A stretch of DNA of 64,000 nucleotides from Gnetum montanum (lineage: Eukaryota > Streptophyta > Gnetopsida > Gnetales > Gnetaceae), in the NCBI GenBank assembly GCA_015680685.1, contig MNCI01003070.1:668135-732134 (forward strand), read 5' to 3'. This document shows positions 1 through 10,858 of the stretch, one piece after another (position 1 is the first letter of the stretch; each line of letters begins with the position of its first letter). Under the pieces are notes generated by a model that had not been told where the DNA came from, did no database searches, and saw nothing but the letters and a program-made list of their open reading frames with translations. The translations under genes were made by a program, and so were the position numbers.

Positions 1-1290
1 GGACCAATCAAGAGCTTGTAGAATGGGTGTTTCTACAAGCTTCTATTTTAAGGTTTGGAAAGCTAGCTCACATTCCCTAGTCCATTCAAAGGGTATGTCC
101 TTCTTTGTTAGTTCTACCAATGGTTTTGCAATCTTCAACAAGTTCTCAACGAAGTGTCTATAATAGCCAGTGTGTCCAAGGAATGACTGGATATCTTTTA
201 CAGTTTCAGGTTGACGAGTGATTCTTTGGATGACTTTAATCTTTTCAAGGTCTACCTCTATCCTTGTTTGTGAAATATTATGCCCTAATACAACATCTTC
301 TTGGATCATTAAATGGATTTTTTTCCAATTGAGCCTTAAGTTGATTTCTACACATCGTTTTAGTACTTGCTCTAATCAGTCCAATGCTTGTTTGAAGTCT
401 GCTCCGTAGGTGGAGAAATCATTCATAAAAACCTCCATCCCATTCCCTATTTGATGCTAAAATATGCTTAGGACTAGATGTTGAAATGTTTCTAGAGCAT
501 TGCACAAGCCAAACGACATCTGTTTATATGCAAATGTCCCCTAAGGACTTGTGAGCGTAGTCTTGGCTTGGTCTTCTAGTGCTATTTGAATTTGGTTGTA
601 CCCACTGTAACCATCCAGAAAACTATAGTAGCAATGCCCTGTAATGGTATCTAAGACTTGGTCGACGAATGGCAATGGAAAATGGTCTTTAAAGGTTGCC
701 ATGTTTAGTAGCCTAAAGTCTATACACACCCTCCATTTACCTCCCTTTTTGGGCACAATGACTAATGGACTAACCCATTCACTATCAGCAATGGGGTAGA
801 TGAACTTAGCTTTTAGAAGTTATACAATTTCTTCTTTAACCACTTGTTTAAGCTTTGGATGCAGTTGCCTTTGTGGTTGTCATCGAGGCTTCATGGAGGG
901 GTCAGTGTAAATCCTGTGTTGGCATATCCTAGGATCTATTCCGATTAATTAGGGATATGACCAAGCAAAGACCTTCGACCAATTATTTACCACTTCCAAC
1001 AGTCTTTCTTTTTGTTGAGGAGTGAGTTTAGCATTAATAATTACTAGTTTTCCATTATTGAGAAATGTGTATTCCATACCAGTGGGCAATAGTTTTAACT
1101 CAAGAAGCTCTTTCTTAAACTTGTTAGGGATTTCCAACTTCCACTAGTTGATATTTTCGATGTTAGGACTTGGAAGTTGACAATGGACTTACTCTAATGT
1201 GTCTCTGCTATCAATGTAGGCACAAGTTAAGCTCTCAGTTGGTTCCATGCATATAGTTGAATTGCTTTCTTAGTTAGCTATTAGCCTCTG
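1..1290 (-). pseudogene. pol: Reverse transcriptase region of element L (partial)
   Basis: Broken pol frame on the minus strand, cut by the window edge. From about 1137 downward it shows the conserved lead-in (LLPTGMEY, KLVIINAKL, WSKVFAWSYP), then the RT fingers block KKGGKWRVCIDFRLLN near 750-700 and the palm start YSFLDGYSGYNQIQIA near 640-580. The FMDD catalytic box lies near 425 as broken coding sequence. The thumb and connection region (QSFLGHTGYYRHF, FEWTRECELAFQTLK) ends at position 43. Stops interrupt it, several at places where relatives have CAG or TGG. Its role in a live element is cDNA synthesis from the genomic RNA. Confidence 0.9.
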
Positions 1291-1394
1291 GGTGCCTTCT
1301 TACCTTGTGGCTGCTGCATACAAGCATCTTTGTATGTCGGTTACTTGTGCACACTGGCTGCATGCAAGCAATGTTAAATGTTGTACAAACTAGG

Positions 1395-1800
1395 ACTCCT
1401 ACACCCAATTACACCCTATGTCACTATATGCGATGCATGGAACTTTCTTCTTCTCGATCTTTCCAAACGTATTTTCTTTTGATATTTCTAGGGAAAGATC
1501 ACGTATTCCCATTATTATTGAAAAGTCCCGCTTACAGTTGTTGACTTGAATCACTAGGAAATCGGATGGATACAACCACTCATAAATAGTGGTGAAAATG
1601 TCCTCCACTAGTCCTAATGGGACAATGATGGACTGGTTGGCCAATTCTAAATGAATGTTACTCTTTTTTAGTGGAGGTAGGTTCTAGGATTTGTACATTT
1701 CTTAAGAGATTAAGTTAACACCAGAACCTGAATCCAAAAGATCTTTACAAGGTTCATTCCTAATGATTTGCAAATATATAAGAGGACTTCCAAGGTTAGA
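1395..1800 (-). pseudogene. Retropepsin-type protease region of element L
   Basis: Minus-strand aspartic protease of the gag-pol polyprotein. The catalytic LLDSG triplet is readable near 1740-1725 and is followed by GSGVNLIS. Downstream come the conserved MANQSIIVPLG and FLVIQVNNC blocks and the flap-side IIMG motif, then SLEISKENTFGKIEKKKVPC. A short deletion after IIMG removes residues present in relatives (the RAWL segment). Stops occur between LIS and the next block. Unlike the youngest element in the window, the catalytic Asp is kept here. Confidence 0.8.
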
Positions 1801-4422
1801 GAATTTCCTAGGAAGAGGGTCAACTTTAATCCAACCAGTAATTACATGAGTCAACATGACCGTATATGTTGGACACAATTTTTAGTTTGAACAAAGCTCT
1901 AAAGATTTGAATGGTGGTGAGGCATTAGGAGGATTAGCCGCTTGTGGTTGTAAGGCCTTAGTTGAACTATTGGTTCTAAAGAAAGGTCTCTCTTTTGTGT
2001 GGTTGTCTAAACCAGTAGTAGGTTGAGGATTGATAGCCCTTGTAGCGTTATGTTGTTGTGGTTGGGCAGGGAGCTCACCCTGCATAGCTGGAGTAGGTGG
2101 TAATGGAGCTAAGTCTGGAAGAGGTGCAGCTAGATGAGAAGGATAGTATGTTTGTAGAACATCACCCCTAGGAGAAGGAGCTCTATAGTACTCATGGGTT
2201 TGGTAGTGCGGATGAGAAGTGATGTGACTAGTGGAGTCACATGGAGAGATCGGCTTATGCATGTAGTATCCGTACAGGTTAGCTTGACAGTAACGGTACT
2301 ATTGATGTGGTGGTGGCATTCCCCATGATTGTGGGTGTTGCCACTATTGATACTATTCAATTGGTTGTGGTGGAGTTCCACTCGGATAATATGTCAAGGG
2401 TTGGTGGAACTACCTTGGGTTACCTTGAGGATAAGGTAACCTTCGAGGTGTTTGCTTTCTGTTTAATCGTGGGTTTAGTGCATAGACCCTAGACTCTTGT
2501 AGATGTGACACTACCAAGAAACATCTCTTAGGATGTTTATATTGGCATATCTCACATCTACTATCATTGTCTGTGTCTGAATCCACAACCTCTTCAATGA
2601 TGGCCACTTTGTCCTTACCCTTGTTATGTGCATATTTAGCTTCTCTCTTTTTTCTTCTCTCCCAGGTACTACTTTGCTTTCTAGAGTCCTTTACTATTTT
2701 TAGAAAGGTTTAAAATTTATCATCAAGGGAGTTCCACATTTGATTTACCTTTTCCAATACTTTCGATGAAAATTTTTGAATGGGCAAAGTTTTCCTATTC
2801 ACCATCTCTTCAAGTGGTGACTCTTCTTCATCCTCACAAAATTTAACTTCCTTCTTTTAGAGGGAAGGGTCTCTATTATACTCCTCTACACTTTCTCTTT
2901 TCCTTAACTCACCTTCCTCTTTGGCAACTTGCTCCAACAATCTTTGTACTTGATGGGCTCTAAGCTTGGATAGTCTTCCTTGGGCATAAGTCCCAAGGGT
3001 CCTCTACGTTTCGTACCTAAGCCCATCTACGAGATGGTGTAGTTGTTCCCTCTACGAGTAACCATGGCTGAGGCAACAATGTAACAATGCATAATATTGG
3101 CCCATGGTGGCATGCAAGGGTTCATGTCCTCCTTGTTTCCATCCTTGGATTTTCTTTCATAGTTTGGACACTCGAGAGTACGTTTGATACTTTTCATTGA
3201 ACATCTCTAACATGGTACAACATCGATGAATGGATTCCAATTCTAAGGACCAATACTAGCTTTCTGCTTCCTTGATCAATGTTTATGGAAACAAGTTGAA
3301 TTTTTGCCATTCGTTTTCTATATTTTCTAAGGCACATGCATCATTGAATGCTTGTAGATGGTTTTGAGGATCATCATTGTATCCCCCTTCAAATCATGGG
3401 ATATTGTTCATGTCTAATCTTTTGATCCTGCTATCTTTCTAGTGCCTTGTTGGGATTTTAATGGCCTCTGTTATGTCTAACATACTTTGGGTGGCAAGTA
3501 GGGGTTCATCGTGATCATATTATCTATGGCGTCTATGATGCTGATGCTATTCCCTACTCTTCCTTCTTTCATGATGTGTTTCTGTAGAATGCCCCTCATC
3601 CCTTTTCTGAACTAGTTTGTCTATGATCTCTATTTTACCTACCATTATCCTTAGGATCTTTTCCCTTATGACTGCATTCAGATCCTAAAGGAAAGGGTGA
3701 AGGAGATGATGAAGGTGAAGAGGAAGGAGGACCGGCACCATGACAGTGCTTGTTACCTTCTCTTCAGTGCTCGTAGCCTTGGTCGTAGTTANGTGCTTGT
3801 TACCTTCTCTTCAGTGCTCGTAGCCTTGGTCGTAGTTATGATCAGAATGTCCATCTTTGTCATGTGTTTGTGTTCCTTTTTTGGACCCTTTGTGTCTATT
3901 GGTACCAGAATCTAGATTATGAATAGTTGAGTGAAGATTCTGATACACAACCCCTTGATTAAAGTTAATTGAAGGAACATCATTTTGGGGAAAACCTACT
4001 GAGGCAGGTTCACCACCGTTATTATCACTTAGGACATCTGGGATATCCTAAGAACACTTCCTCTTCATAGATTTGTAATGTCTCTCTTGTTGCAGGTCCC
4101 TTTGGTATTGTGCCTTCATTGGCTAATAATCCCTTGAATCTTGTTCATGCACAATGTATTCTAATTATAAGTGATGCATACCAATTTGTGTGCTTGGGAT
4201 TGAGCAGTTGGGAGGTAACACTATGTTACCTTCTAATTCATACCATCACAACTGTTCATCCTGGTGGAGGATAAAGGTAAAGTTTGGTACGTACTCATTG
4301 GAATGAGTGTATACCAAGCAAACCTATTAGGGCATTGGCGGGTCATCATGTGTACTATGCCTCTAATTGTTCATTGTGTCAGACCTAGGCAATGAAGCAC
4401 TCTCATAAGAAGAAAGAGACAT
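1801..4422 (-). pseudogene. gag: gag region of element L
   Basis: Minus-strand capsid/nucleocapsid region. The start at 4422 gives MSLSSYESASLPRSD, almost the same as the gag start of element 2. The capsid part (4200-3000) matches the gag of the 22240-32575 element block by block: a tract matching the VPNFTFILH block of relatives, then WYRSLE-like, YYALLH-like and HHLVDGLR-like segments, read across stops. A compact zinc-knuckle-like motif (CEICQYKHPKRC) sits near 2560, followed by a Pro/Gln/His-rich tail (2380-1880). An assembly-type duplication around the N at 3792 lies inside. Gag packages the genomic RNA; this copy cannot be translated through. Confidence 0.8.
3747..3838. other. Single-N join flanked by a tandem copy (likely assembly artefact)
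   Basis: One N at 3792 separates two near-identical copies of a stretch of about 46 bases (starting TGCTTGTTACC). Relatives of this gag region have one copy. The arrangement looks like two contig ends that overlapped but were not merged. Confidence 0.7.
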
Positions 4423-4539
4423 AATTTATTATTCAATGTGCAGTACTCTCTTTTGATGATTGTAAAATAACTAACCCTAAGGATTCGTTCCAATGATGGG
4501 AAGATTCCTAAGTTCCAATTAGTGCACAAACAACAAAGT

Positions 4540-4557
4540 CCTTGGCAATGGTGCCAA
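4540..4557 (-). promoter_or_regulatory. Primer-binding site of element L (tRNA-Asp)
   Basis: On the minus strand TTGGCACCATTGCCAAGG follows the LTR directly. It matches the complement of the plant tRNA-Asp 3' end (TGGCGCCGTTGCCGGGG) with a few transitions. It primed minus-strand cDNA synthesis. Confidence 0.85.
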
Positions 4558-4835
4558 TGATGAGTGGCAAGGTACCCTATGCTCAACCATACGAATATGA
4601 GCATTCACGTGCAATTCAGTCAAACTCCAAGGACTAAGTGCTTATGCACCTTCACAAAACAAGGATGGGTTATGAAACACCGTGAAAACTGCGAGTCGGC
4701 CTCAGGCAAAGATTCGCAATTCAGGCAAGGGCGCATGTTAGAATTTCAGAAGGAAAAATAAGATAGAGCAACACCAAGAGGTGCGTAGCATCAAGTCTTC
4801 GACTTCCTCTACAAATTCCTAATATTACTATGTTT

Positions 4836-5330
4836 TCTCTGTTTACGCTATATCACGCGACGTAGCGTAATGGCGCTTAGCGTGATTCTGTTTAAACATA
4901 GTCCAGCATCAGAAGGCTAGTTACTTCGGCATAGGGAGAAGCTTGAGCAGTGTAATATGCGACTTCTCATATATTTTGCTAAGTCTTTTTCTCAAGGCCA
5001 GGTTTACGCTCTGTTACGCACAGTAGCGTAATGAGCTCCAAAACAGTCAAAGGCAAAGTCTAAGAAAGTGTGATTGCTCATCATATGCTCATCACGCAAT
5101 GTAGCGTATCACAGTGTATTGCGTCACCAAGCTAGACATCGTTTACGCTTCATTACGCGCGGCTGCGTAAGCGAGCGTAAAATAGTTTGAATCCATTGTT
5201 TCCATGTTATGTTACACTCGTGCACGCAACGCAGCGTGAATGAGCGTAATATAACCCAAAGACAGTTGAAACATGCCTGATGCGCATCTGTTCTTTACAC
5301 GCACAATACGCAAATAAGTGTATTGTGTGT
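4836..5330. repeat. Array of TTACGC...GCGTAA inverted motifs in the U3 of the solo LTR
   Basis: Upstream of the TATA box, short inverted motifs recur about every 60-100 bases: near 4840 (TTTACGC...GCGTAATG), 5010, 5090-5130, 5150-5190 (TTTACGC...GCGTAA), 5210-5255 and 5295-5330. Each can pair TTACGC with GCGTAA over a short loop. The position just upstream of the promoter suggests an enhancer-like or protein-binding array; this is inference. Confidence 0.7.
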
Positions 5331-5430
5331 AGTCATGAAGTTTGACACAAAAATGGTTAGGCCAACAGTACCCGAAACATTCGGGACACACGTCATCAGG
5401 GTTGCGCCTTTTCCACAGGACGTTGCAGCC

Positions 5431-5438
5431 TATAAATA
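5431..5438 (+). promoter_or_regulatory. TATA box of the solo LTR
   Basis: TATAAATA in the context GCAGCCTATAAATACCCC, a strong plant TATA context in a GC-richer stretch. It fixes the plus orientation and places the U3/R boundary near 5465. Confidence 0.7.
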
Positions 5439-6969
5439 CCCCAGTTGACAAAGATACAAGGGGGGCAAAAATCAAAGAAGCAAGGACATTTTTCTGAGCA
5501 CAAGAACACTTATCCCTTTGAGCAGAGATAGAGAGGGCAGCACTTTGGCAATTGTCAACAGCATCACCTTCCGGGAGAAACAGAGCACAGTTTGCTTTGA
5601 GCATCGGCAACAAGAGTAATCATTCTGTTGGGGAAGACACAGCTTTCTCCATCAGTGACCATTGGTGGTCCTAAGCAGAAACTCCTAAGGCGAAAGAAGC
5701 AGATCCAAGATTGTGGGGTCATCTTGCACGGTTCGCAGGCTCTATTGGTCAGAAACAGTTGATCAATAGAAGTCAGAGCTTGACCTTCCTTGCATCTCAG
5801 CTTTAGCCCATGAGGTAGATCGGACTTCCATTTGGACAGTTCTCTTGTTGTTTTGTGCTTGCTTTACATCAAGTAATCGGGGTCTCCCCAGTGTAACGTG
5901 ATATACAAAATATATATCTTTCAAGTCAAAGCGTAGATCTTGAGACTACGCGTTTCTCTTGTATTAGCCTCCTCTTATCGTGTTTAGCGTTATCATCGTT
6001 ACAATTCATCTACGTCATTTTCCCCTCATTTTACGATTCCTCGAATCAAATCATTACACGAGATATTCATTATCTCCATCGGTTTACTGACTAGTAAGTC
6101 CCTGTCTAATCGACAAGACCGTTCAAGGCACCACGGATTCATTTTTCCAGCATAGCCCTCGCACGGATCCGTGGTTAAAACTGTGTACGCAGGATTTTGT
6201 TTGGTATTTTCCAGCTGCCGACGTTTTCCGTCGTTACAGGTTAGGTGATCGTGGTCTTCCCAAGCTTACTTATATGGCATGATTTTATGGCTAAGTAAAC
6301 TTGAGGTATGTGATTTTTATGGCTTTTTGTGTTTTATGTTCTTAGTGCTTAAAATAGAGGAATGAAATAATTTAATAACTAATTTGATTTAACTAATCAA
6401 CTAGGCTCTAACTAGTTCTAACACCAACATCCATTCCCACTCTCCATACACATTTTGAACTAGTGTAACACTAGTGGGATTACCAAACGCTAGTCATTAC
6501 TGGGTTACCAAGTGTTCCACATATGCTCGAAGTGGTCGTATTGAGTGTGCTTACTTGTGAAAATTAACAAATCAATAAAAGTAACATCAATTAACTAATG
6601 CAAGCAATAAATAACTATAAGCAACATTAAATGTAATAAATAAGTTATTCTAAATGTTGTAAGTTTTATCACAAAGTTCGTCTTTATTTTTGAACACAAG
6701 GTCTGCTCAGGTACACAATGTTCAAATAAAGATCTGTTCACTTTATGACTTCTACTACGGACAATTAGAAATAATTCTAACTCTAAGAAGGGAAAACTAC
6801 AAGAGTTCAGGTAAGGGACTAAGAAACTAACTAACCTATTACCAAACCAAGTGCGCCCACCTCTTATTTATAGGAGATGAGATAGGTTCTAACATTAGAT
6901 GTCCAATACCACTTAGCAGGCTCCGATATTGTAGATCTGATATCACAGCCTTGATATTGTGGCTCATCA

Positions 6970-8232
6970 AAGAGAGATGCCACAGCTGTCTGCTCTGCAT
7001 ACTACATACATGTCATTCGCAACCTCTATTTCTTGAAGTGCATGTCGTATTGTCTGCCATGCGTGCCATCAGAGAAAGGAGAGGCTAGACCCCAATGAGA
7101 GAGAGGATGGTCTCCAATGTGAGAGAGAGAGAGAGGTTAGCTCTTGATGAGATAGAGGTTAGCCCCCAATGTGAGAGAGAGGTTGGCCCCCAATGTAAGA
7201 GAGAGGTTAACCCTAAATGAGAGAGAGAGGTTGGCCCCCAATGTGAGAGAGAGGTTAACCCTAAATGAGAGAGAGAGGCTAGGCCCCTTGTTCTAGCAAC
7301 TACTACAAGTACTACTGTCATCACAGGTTTCCTAGCTACTACTTGAAGAAGGGAAGGCCTATTATAGGCTGCCACTCACCCCACTACTACTAACACACCA
7401 TTGTCTATGCAATCGCATCTACCACTGCTACCTTAGGAGCTCGCCTGCTTATCACATGCACAAGAAGGTCACTTGCTATTGCTGGCTTCAATTGCCATGC
7501 ATTTTCATTGTTGTTGCGATTGCCATCGTCATGCACCCTGTCAAAGAGGGGAGAGGTTGGACAATGATGATACACCAAAGAAAGAGAAACCACCATCAAC
7601 TAGTTTCCTATGGAGAGTGGAGTCCTTGATAAATAATTTACCTACTGCTTGTTGCTCAGTCCCCCCACTAGTGTTGAGAGTTCCTTGCTTCCCCTAAAAA
7701 TTGTCTGCAATGTGCCCTACTACTACAAGAGAGAGAGAAATGAGGCCATCCCCTTCTTGTCCCCACAACGTCTTCTCATCTACTTTTATAGTTTCTCATT
7801 AGGGTGTTTGAATGTCCATGTCCCATGTTAGTTACATCTACCACCTAGGCCATTTTGCAACTTCCATAACGCTTGGGACCACCATGTTGTTGATTACGCC
7901 ACCACTACACACAAATCCTAACACCACCCAAACATAACTTCCACCATCATCAGTTACCACCAATTTAACTTCTATAACACACATAACTCCTGGCACCACC
8001 ATCATTGGTTATGCCACCTCTGTGATTGTTACGTAACCCACGTCTTACACCACCTAGGCTATTACGTCCATGCCATCATGGCATGACAACATAATTGCTG
8101 TCACAGAATTGTCATTATGAATTGAGCCCCAAGACATGCTTATACAAATTAACTTTCTTTATGCTTGGTGCTAGAGGATTAAACTTTTTAATCATGATCC
8201 TATGCCTGGCATAGGTGATGTTGACATCAACA
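6970..8232 (+). repeat. Left copy of a long direct repeat (LTR-like), truncated by element L
   Basis: This copy aligns over its whole length with about 9597-10858: shared blocks include the GA-rich minisatellite, AGGAGCTC, AAGGAGGTCACTTG-type, CCACTTAATGCC-like and AATTAACTTTCTTT. It ends in GACATCAACA, the partner of the TGTTGATG start at 8610. Its first ~990 bases are displaced to the left of element L, outside the window. It has no coding capacity that I can support. LTR is the best reading; a tandem duplication is the alternative. Confidence 0.6.
7075..7290. repeat. GA-rich minisatellite, about 30-bp units
   Basis: Units of the form GAGAGAGAGGTTGGCCCCCAATGT or ...GGTTAACCCTAAATGA repeat about seven times. 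The matching tract in the other copy is at 9700-9860, with different unit number and order. Confidence 0.85.
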
Positions 8233-8609
8233 CTTAGCCCCCAAACTAGAAATTGCATGCAAGTCCAAGGAACAACACAATCATAGAAATCTTAAAAGGA
8301 GATGCAAAATATAGAGGACAAAGTTAGGACTTAGGTAAGGACTTCCAAAACACAAATCTAAAAATGGAATTGGGACAATGAGGGTTTAGAAATTTAAAAT
8401 AGGATTAAAGATGGATGATGAGACTTGGGTAACAAAAATTTTAGGAAACAAGCTTTTAGGATTAGAAAATAAAAAGGCTAAAAAATTCTTAGAAAATAAA
8501 GCAAAAGATTTTCCTAAAACAAGGACTGAAAATAGAGATTTTAGCCAAGAAAAAAATTTTGAAATAGGATAAAGAAACAAGTCAAGCCCTCCTTCTAGCA
8601 CCAAAAAGG
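8233..8609 (+). other. Short AT-rich interior between the two long repeats
   Basis: 377 bp with no protein signal, rich in A and G on the plus strand. CCAAAAAGG directly before TGTTGATG at 8610 could serve as a polypurine tract, which would make 8610-10858 the 3' LTR. The sequence after the left repeat (CTTAGCCCCCAAACTAG) does not match a primer site I recognise. If real, the element is a non-coding LTR element with very long LTRs and a minimal interior. Confidence 0.4.
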
Positions 8610-8909
8610 TGTTGATGCATAAATTTTGGAAGCATCAACATTTGGGAAAAAAACTCATTTGAGAAGACTATTGTCTAGGATGCCTCCTGTATGGGTACAA
8701 AAACCCGAGAATAGTCTCAGCTAGAAAGGGCTATGTAACGTTCAAAAAGTAAAGCAAACCAAAAAAAATTGGGGAAATTTAAATCGGATAACTATCTTGA
8801 ACTTCATAAAAATACAGTAGGTAACTAGAAAATTTAAACTTTTCCTTGGTCCCTGTTGTTGTTGCCAATGGTACCCACTACTAGGTAGGAATACCTCGAT
8901 TTCCATCAA

Positions 8910-8911
<2 letters not shown>

Positions 8912-8952
<41 letters not shown>

Positions 8953-9012
8953 NGAGAGAGAGAGAGAGAGGGGGAGAGAGAGGGGGGAGGGAGAGAGAGA
9001 GAGAGAGAGAGA
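8912..9012. repeat. (GA)n microsatellite with an N
   Basis: About 100 bases of GA dinucleotides with GGGG interruptions and one N at 8953. The true length is uncertain because of the N. Confidence 0.95.
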
Positions 9013-9699
9013 TCTATTTTTTCCACTACTGGCCAGACAGTTAACGCATCTATCATTATTGCCCTATTTGCCATCATCTGCGCATGTCACCTCCACTAGA
9101 AGGGAGAGAGGTCATTTTCACTTCGAGAATGTTGCCACCCCTTGGCCTCTATTGGTGGGAGAGAGACCACCTACTACAGTTGTTGATGTCAACCGTGCAA
9201 GATCCTACCACCATTTGTCATGTGTTGTTTATGTTTCTTATTGACTACCGTGAGTCACACATCTACTGACCACTATTGGGAGGGAAGAAAAATAGAACCT
9301 CACACACCTCACTGCTTCTAGTGCCTACAACATTACTACCGTCAAAAGCTCCTAACATTCGTCATGCAATTGCCTAATGTGCACACCACTATTGCCAAAG
9401 AGAAAGAAGAGAGCCCCTAGCTATAGTTACTAACTATTGCCACACACCTACACTATTTGGTAACGCACCTATAGGAGTGAGGGGAGGCTGAGAGATCCAC
9501 TCTAATGTTGACTACACCACCTATCATCTTTATGCACTACTGTTACCATTGTAGTTCATGGTTTTGTCCACCGTTATCTACTAGGGAAGGGAGGAGAGAG
9601 AGATACAGATGCTACTGTTATCCACTCTCGTACTACAAACACATCATTCATAGCCTCTATTTTTTGGTGCACACACCATTTGGTTTACCATGCCCATTG

Positions 9700-9860
9700 T
9701 TAGAGAGAGGAGAGGCTAGACCCTAATGAGAGAGAGGCTAGCCCTAATGAAAGAGAGACTAGCCCCCAATATGAGAAAGAGGTTAGCCTTGATGAGAGAG
9801 AGGCTAACCCCTAATTTGAGAGAGAGACTGGTCCCCAATGTGAGAGAAAGGTTGGCTCCC
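9700..9860. repeat. GA-rich minisatellite, second copy
   Basis: Five to six units of GAGAGAGGCTAGCCCCTAATG type; the counterpart of 7075-7290 inside the right long repeat. Confidence 0.85.
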
Positions 9861-10858
9861 TTATTCTTGTAGTCGCTACAAGTGCTACCACCATCGCAGG
9901 TTTTTTGGATACTGCTCGAGAAAGGGCAGGCCTACTATAGCCTACCACTCATCACACTGTTATTGACATGCTACTATTTGCATGTCTACATCTGCCATTG
10001 CAACCTCAGGAGCTCACTTGTCTATCACACATTGCACAAGGAGGTCACTTGTTGTCGTTGGCTATAGTTGCTATGCACTGCCATTACTATCACGATTGTC
10101 ACTGTCACACATCCTACTGAAGAGGGGAGAGGTTGGATGATGTTGATATGCCAAAGAAAGAGAAACCATTGTCTGTTGGTTTCCTCTAGAGAGGGGAGTC
10201 CTCAATAAATGATCCACCTATTGCATGTTGCTTAGCCCCTCCACTGGTGCTAAGAGTCCCTTGCTTTCTCCTGCAACTATTTGCAGCACACTTGCTATTG
10301 CAAGAGAGAGAGGGAAGGCTGCAAATGTTGCTCACTGTCTAGCACAACATCACCACGCCAGAGAGAAAGGAGGCTATCCCTTTCTTGTCCCCACAACATT
10401 TGCTCCTTTGCTTTTATAGCCACTCATTTGGGTGTTTAAATGCCCACATCCCATGGCGATTACACTGACGACTTGGGCCATTAAGCAACTTTCATAATGC
10501 CTGGGACTACGATGTTGTCAGTTACGCCACCACCACACATAACTCTCGGCACCACCTAAACATAACTTCCACCACATTCTTCACCACTGTTGGTTATCAC
10601 TAGTGCATGTAACTCCCAACACCACCACCATCGGCTATGCTACCTCTACAGCCATTACATAACCCACATTCTACACCACCTAGGTTGTTACGTCCATGTC
10701 ATCATGGCATGGCAACGTAACCACCACCACAAGCTTGTCATTATGAATCGGGCCCCAAGACGTACTTGTACAAATTAACTTTCTTTGTGCTTGATGCCAA
10801 AGGACTAGACTTGTTGATCATGGCCCCATGCCTAGCATGGATGATGTTGGCATCAACA

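Larger units (their letters stand above)
4673..6238 (+). mobile_element. Solo LTR of an unrelated LTR-retrotransposon family
   Basis: A 1566-bp block starting TGAAACACCG and ending CGTCGTTACA, flanked on both sides by GGTTA (4668-4672 and 6239-6243). Removing it restores the LTR of element L. TG...CA ends, a 5-bp target duplication, a TATA box (5431) and no internal coding DNA fit a solo LTR left by LTR-LTR recombination. The last 30 bases hold a GACG/CGTC hairpin. No internal region of this family is in the window, so its superfamily is not decided; the ends resemble Ty3/gypsy chromovirus LTRs. Confidence 0.88.
1..6969 (-). mobile_element. Athila-like Ty3/gypsy element L, 5' portion
   Basis: Minus-strand LTR retrotransposon that enters from the left edge of the window. 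Read on the minus strand the order is 5' LTR (6969 to 4558), tRNA-Asp PBS, gag, protease and the reverse transcriptase up to the window edge; RNase H, integrase and 3' LTR lie outside. Domain order and RT sequence place it in Ty3/gypsy, and the PBS points to the Athila lineage. All frames carry stops, so it is dead. Its right end, TGATGAGCC on the minus strand, abuts AAGAG at 6970 inside an older repeat. A solo LTR of another family interrupts its LTR. Confidence 0.9.
4558..6969 (-). repeat. 5' LTR of element L, interrupted by a solo LTR
   Basis: The LTR runs on the minus strand from TGATGAGCC (6969) to CCACTCATCA (4558), about 841 bp once the solo LTR at 4673-6238 and one duplicated GGTTA are removed. 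It matches the LTR at 39233-40055 through CCTATAAATA-type TATA, AATAAAGA polyadenylation-like and CTTAGTCCTTGGAATT-type blocks. The U3 end carries degraded GATATC/GATATT palindromes (about 6925-6960). Confidence 0.88.
8610..10858 (+). repeat. Right copy of the long direct repeat (putative 2249-bp LTR)
   Basis: Starts TGTTGATGC and ends GGCATCAACA, so it has short inverted ends. The 3' 1.26 kb matches the left copy. It contains a GA microsatellite (8912-9012), a GA minisatellite (9700-9860) and CCACCA/ACCATC-rich stretches. The short open frames in it are in low-complexity DNA and differ between the copies, so I call no gene. Confidence 0.55.

Noticed and set aside
7075-7290. CRISPR-like regular repeats
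   Set aside because: Plant minisatellite with variable units and no unique spacers.
7085-7599. Open frames across the GA minisatellite
   Set aside because: Low-complexity repeat translation (Leu/Ser repeats), not shared in frame with the second copy.
8386-8604. Minus-strand hydrophobic open frame in the short interior
   Set aside because: Phe/Leu-rich translation of A-rich DNA with no relatives in the window.
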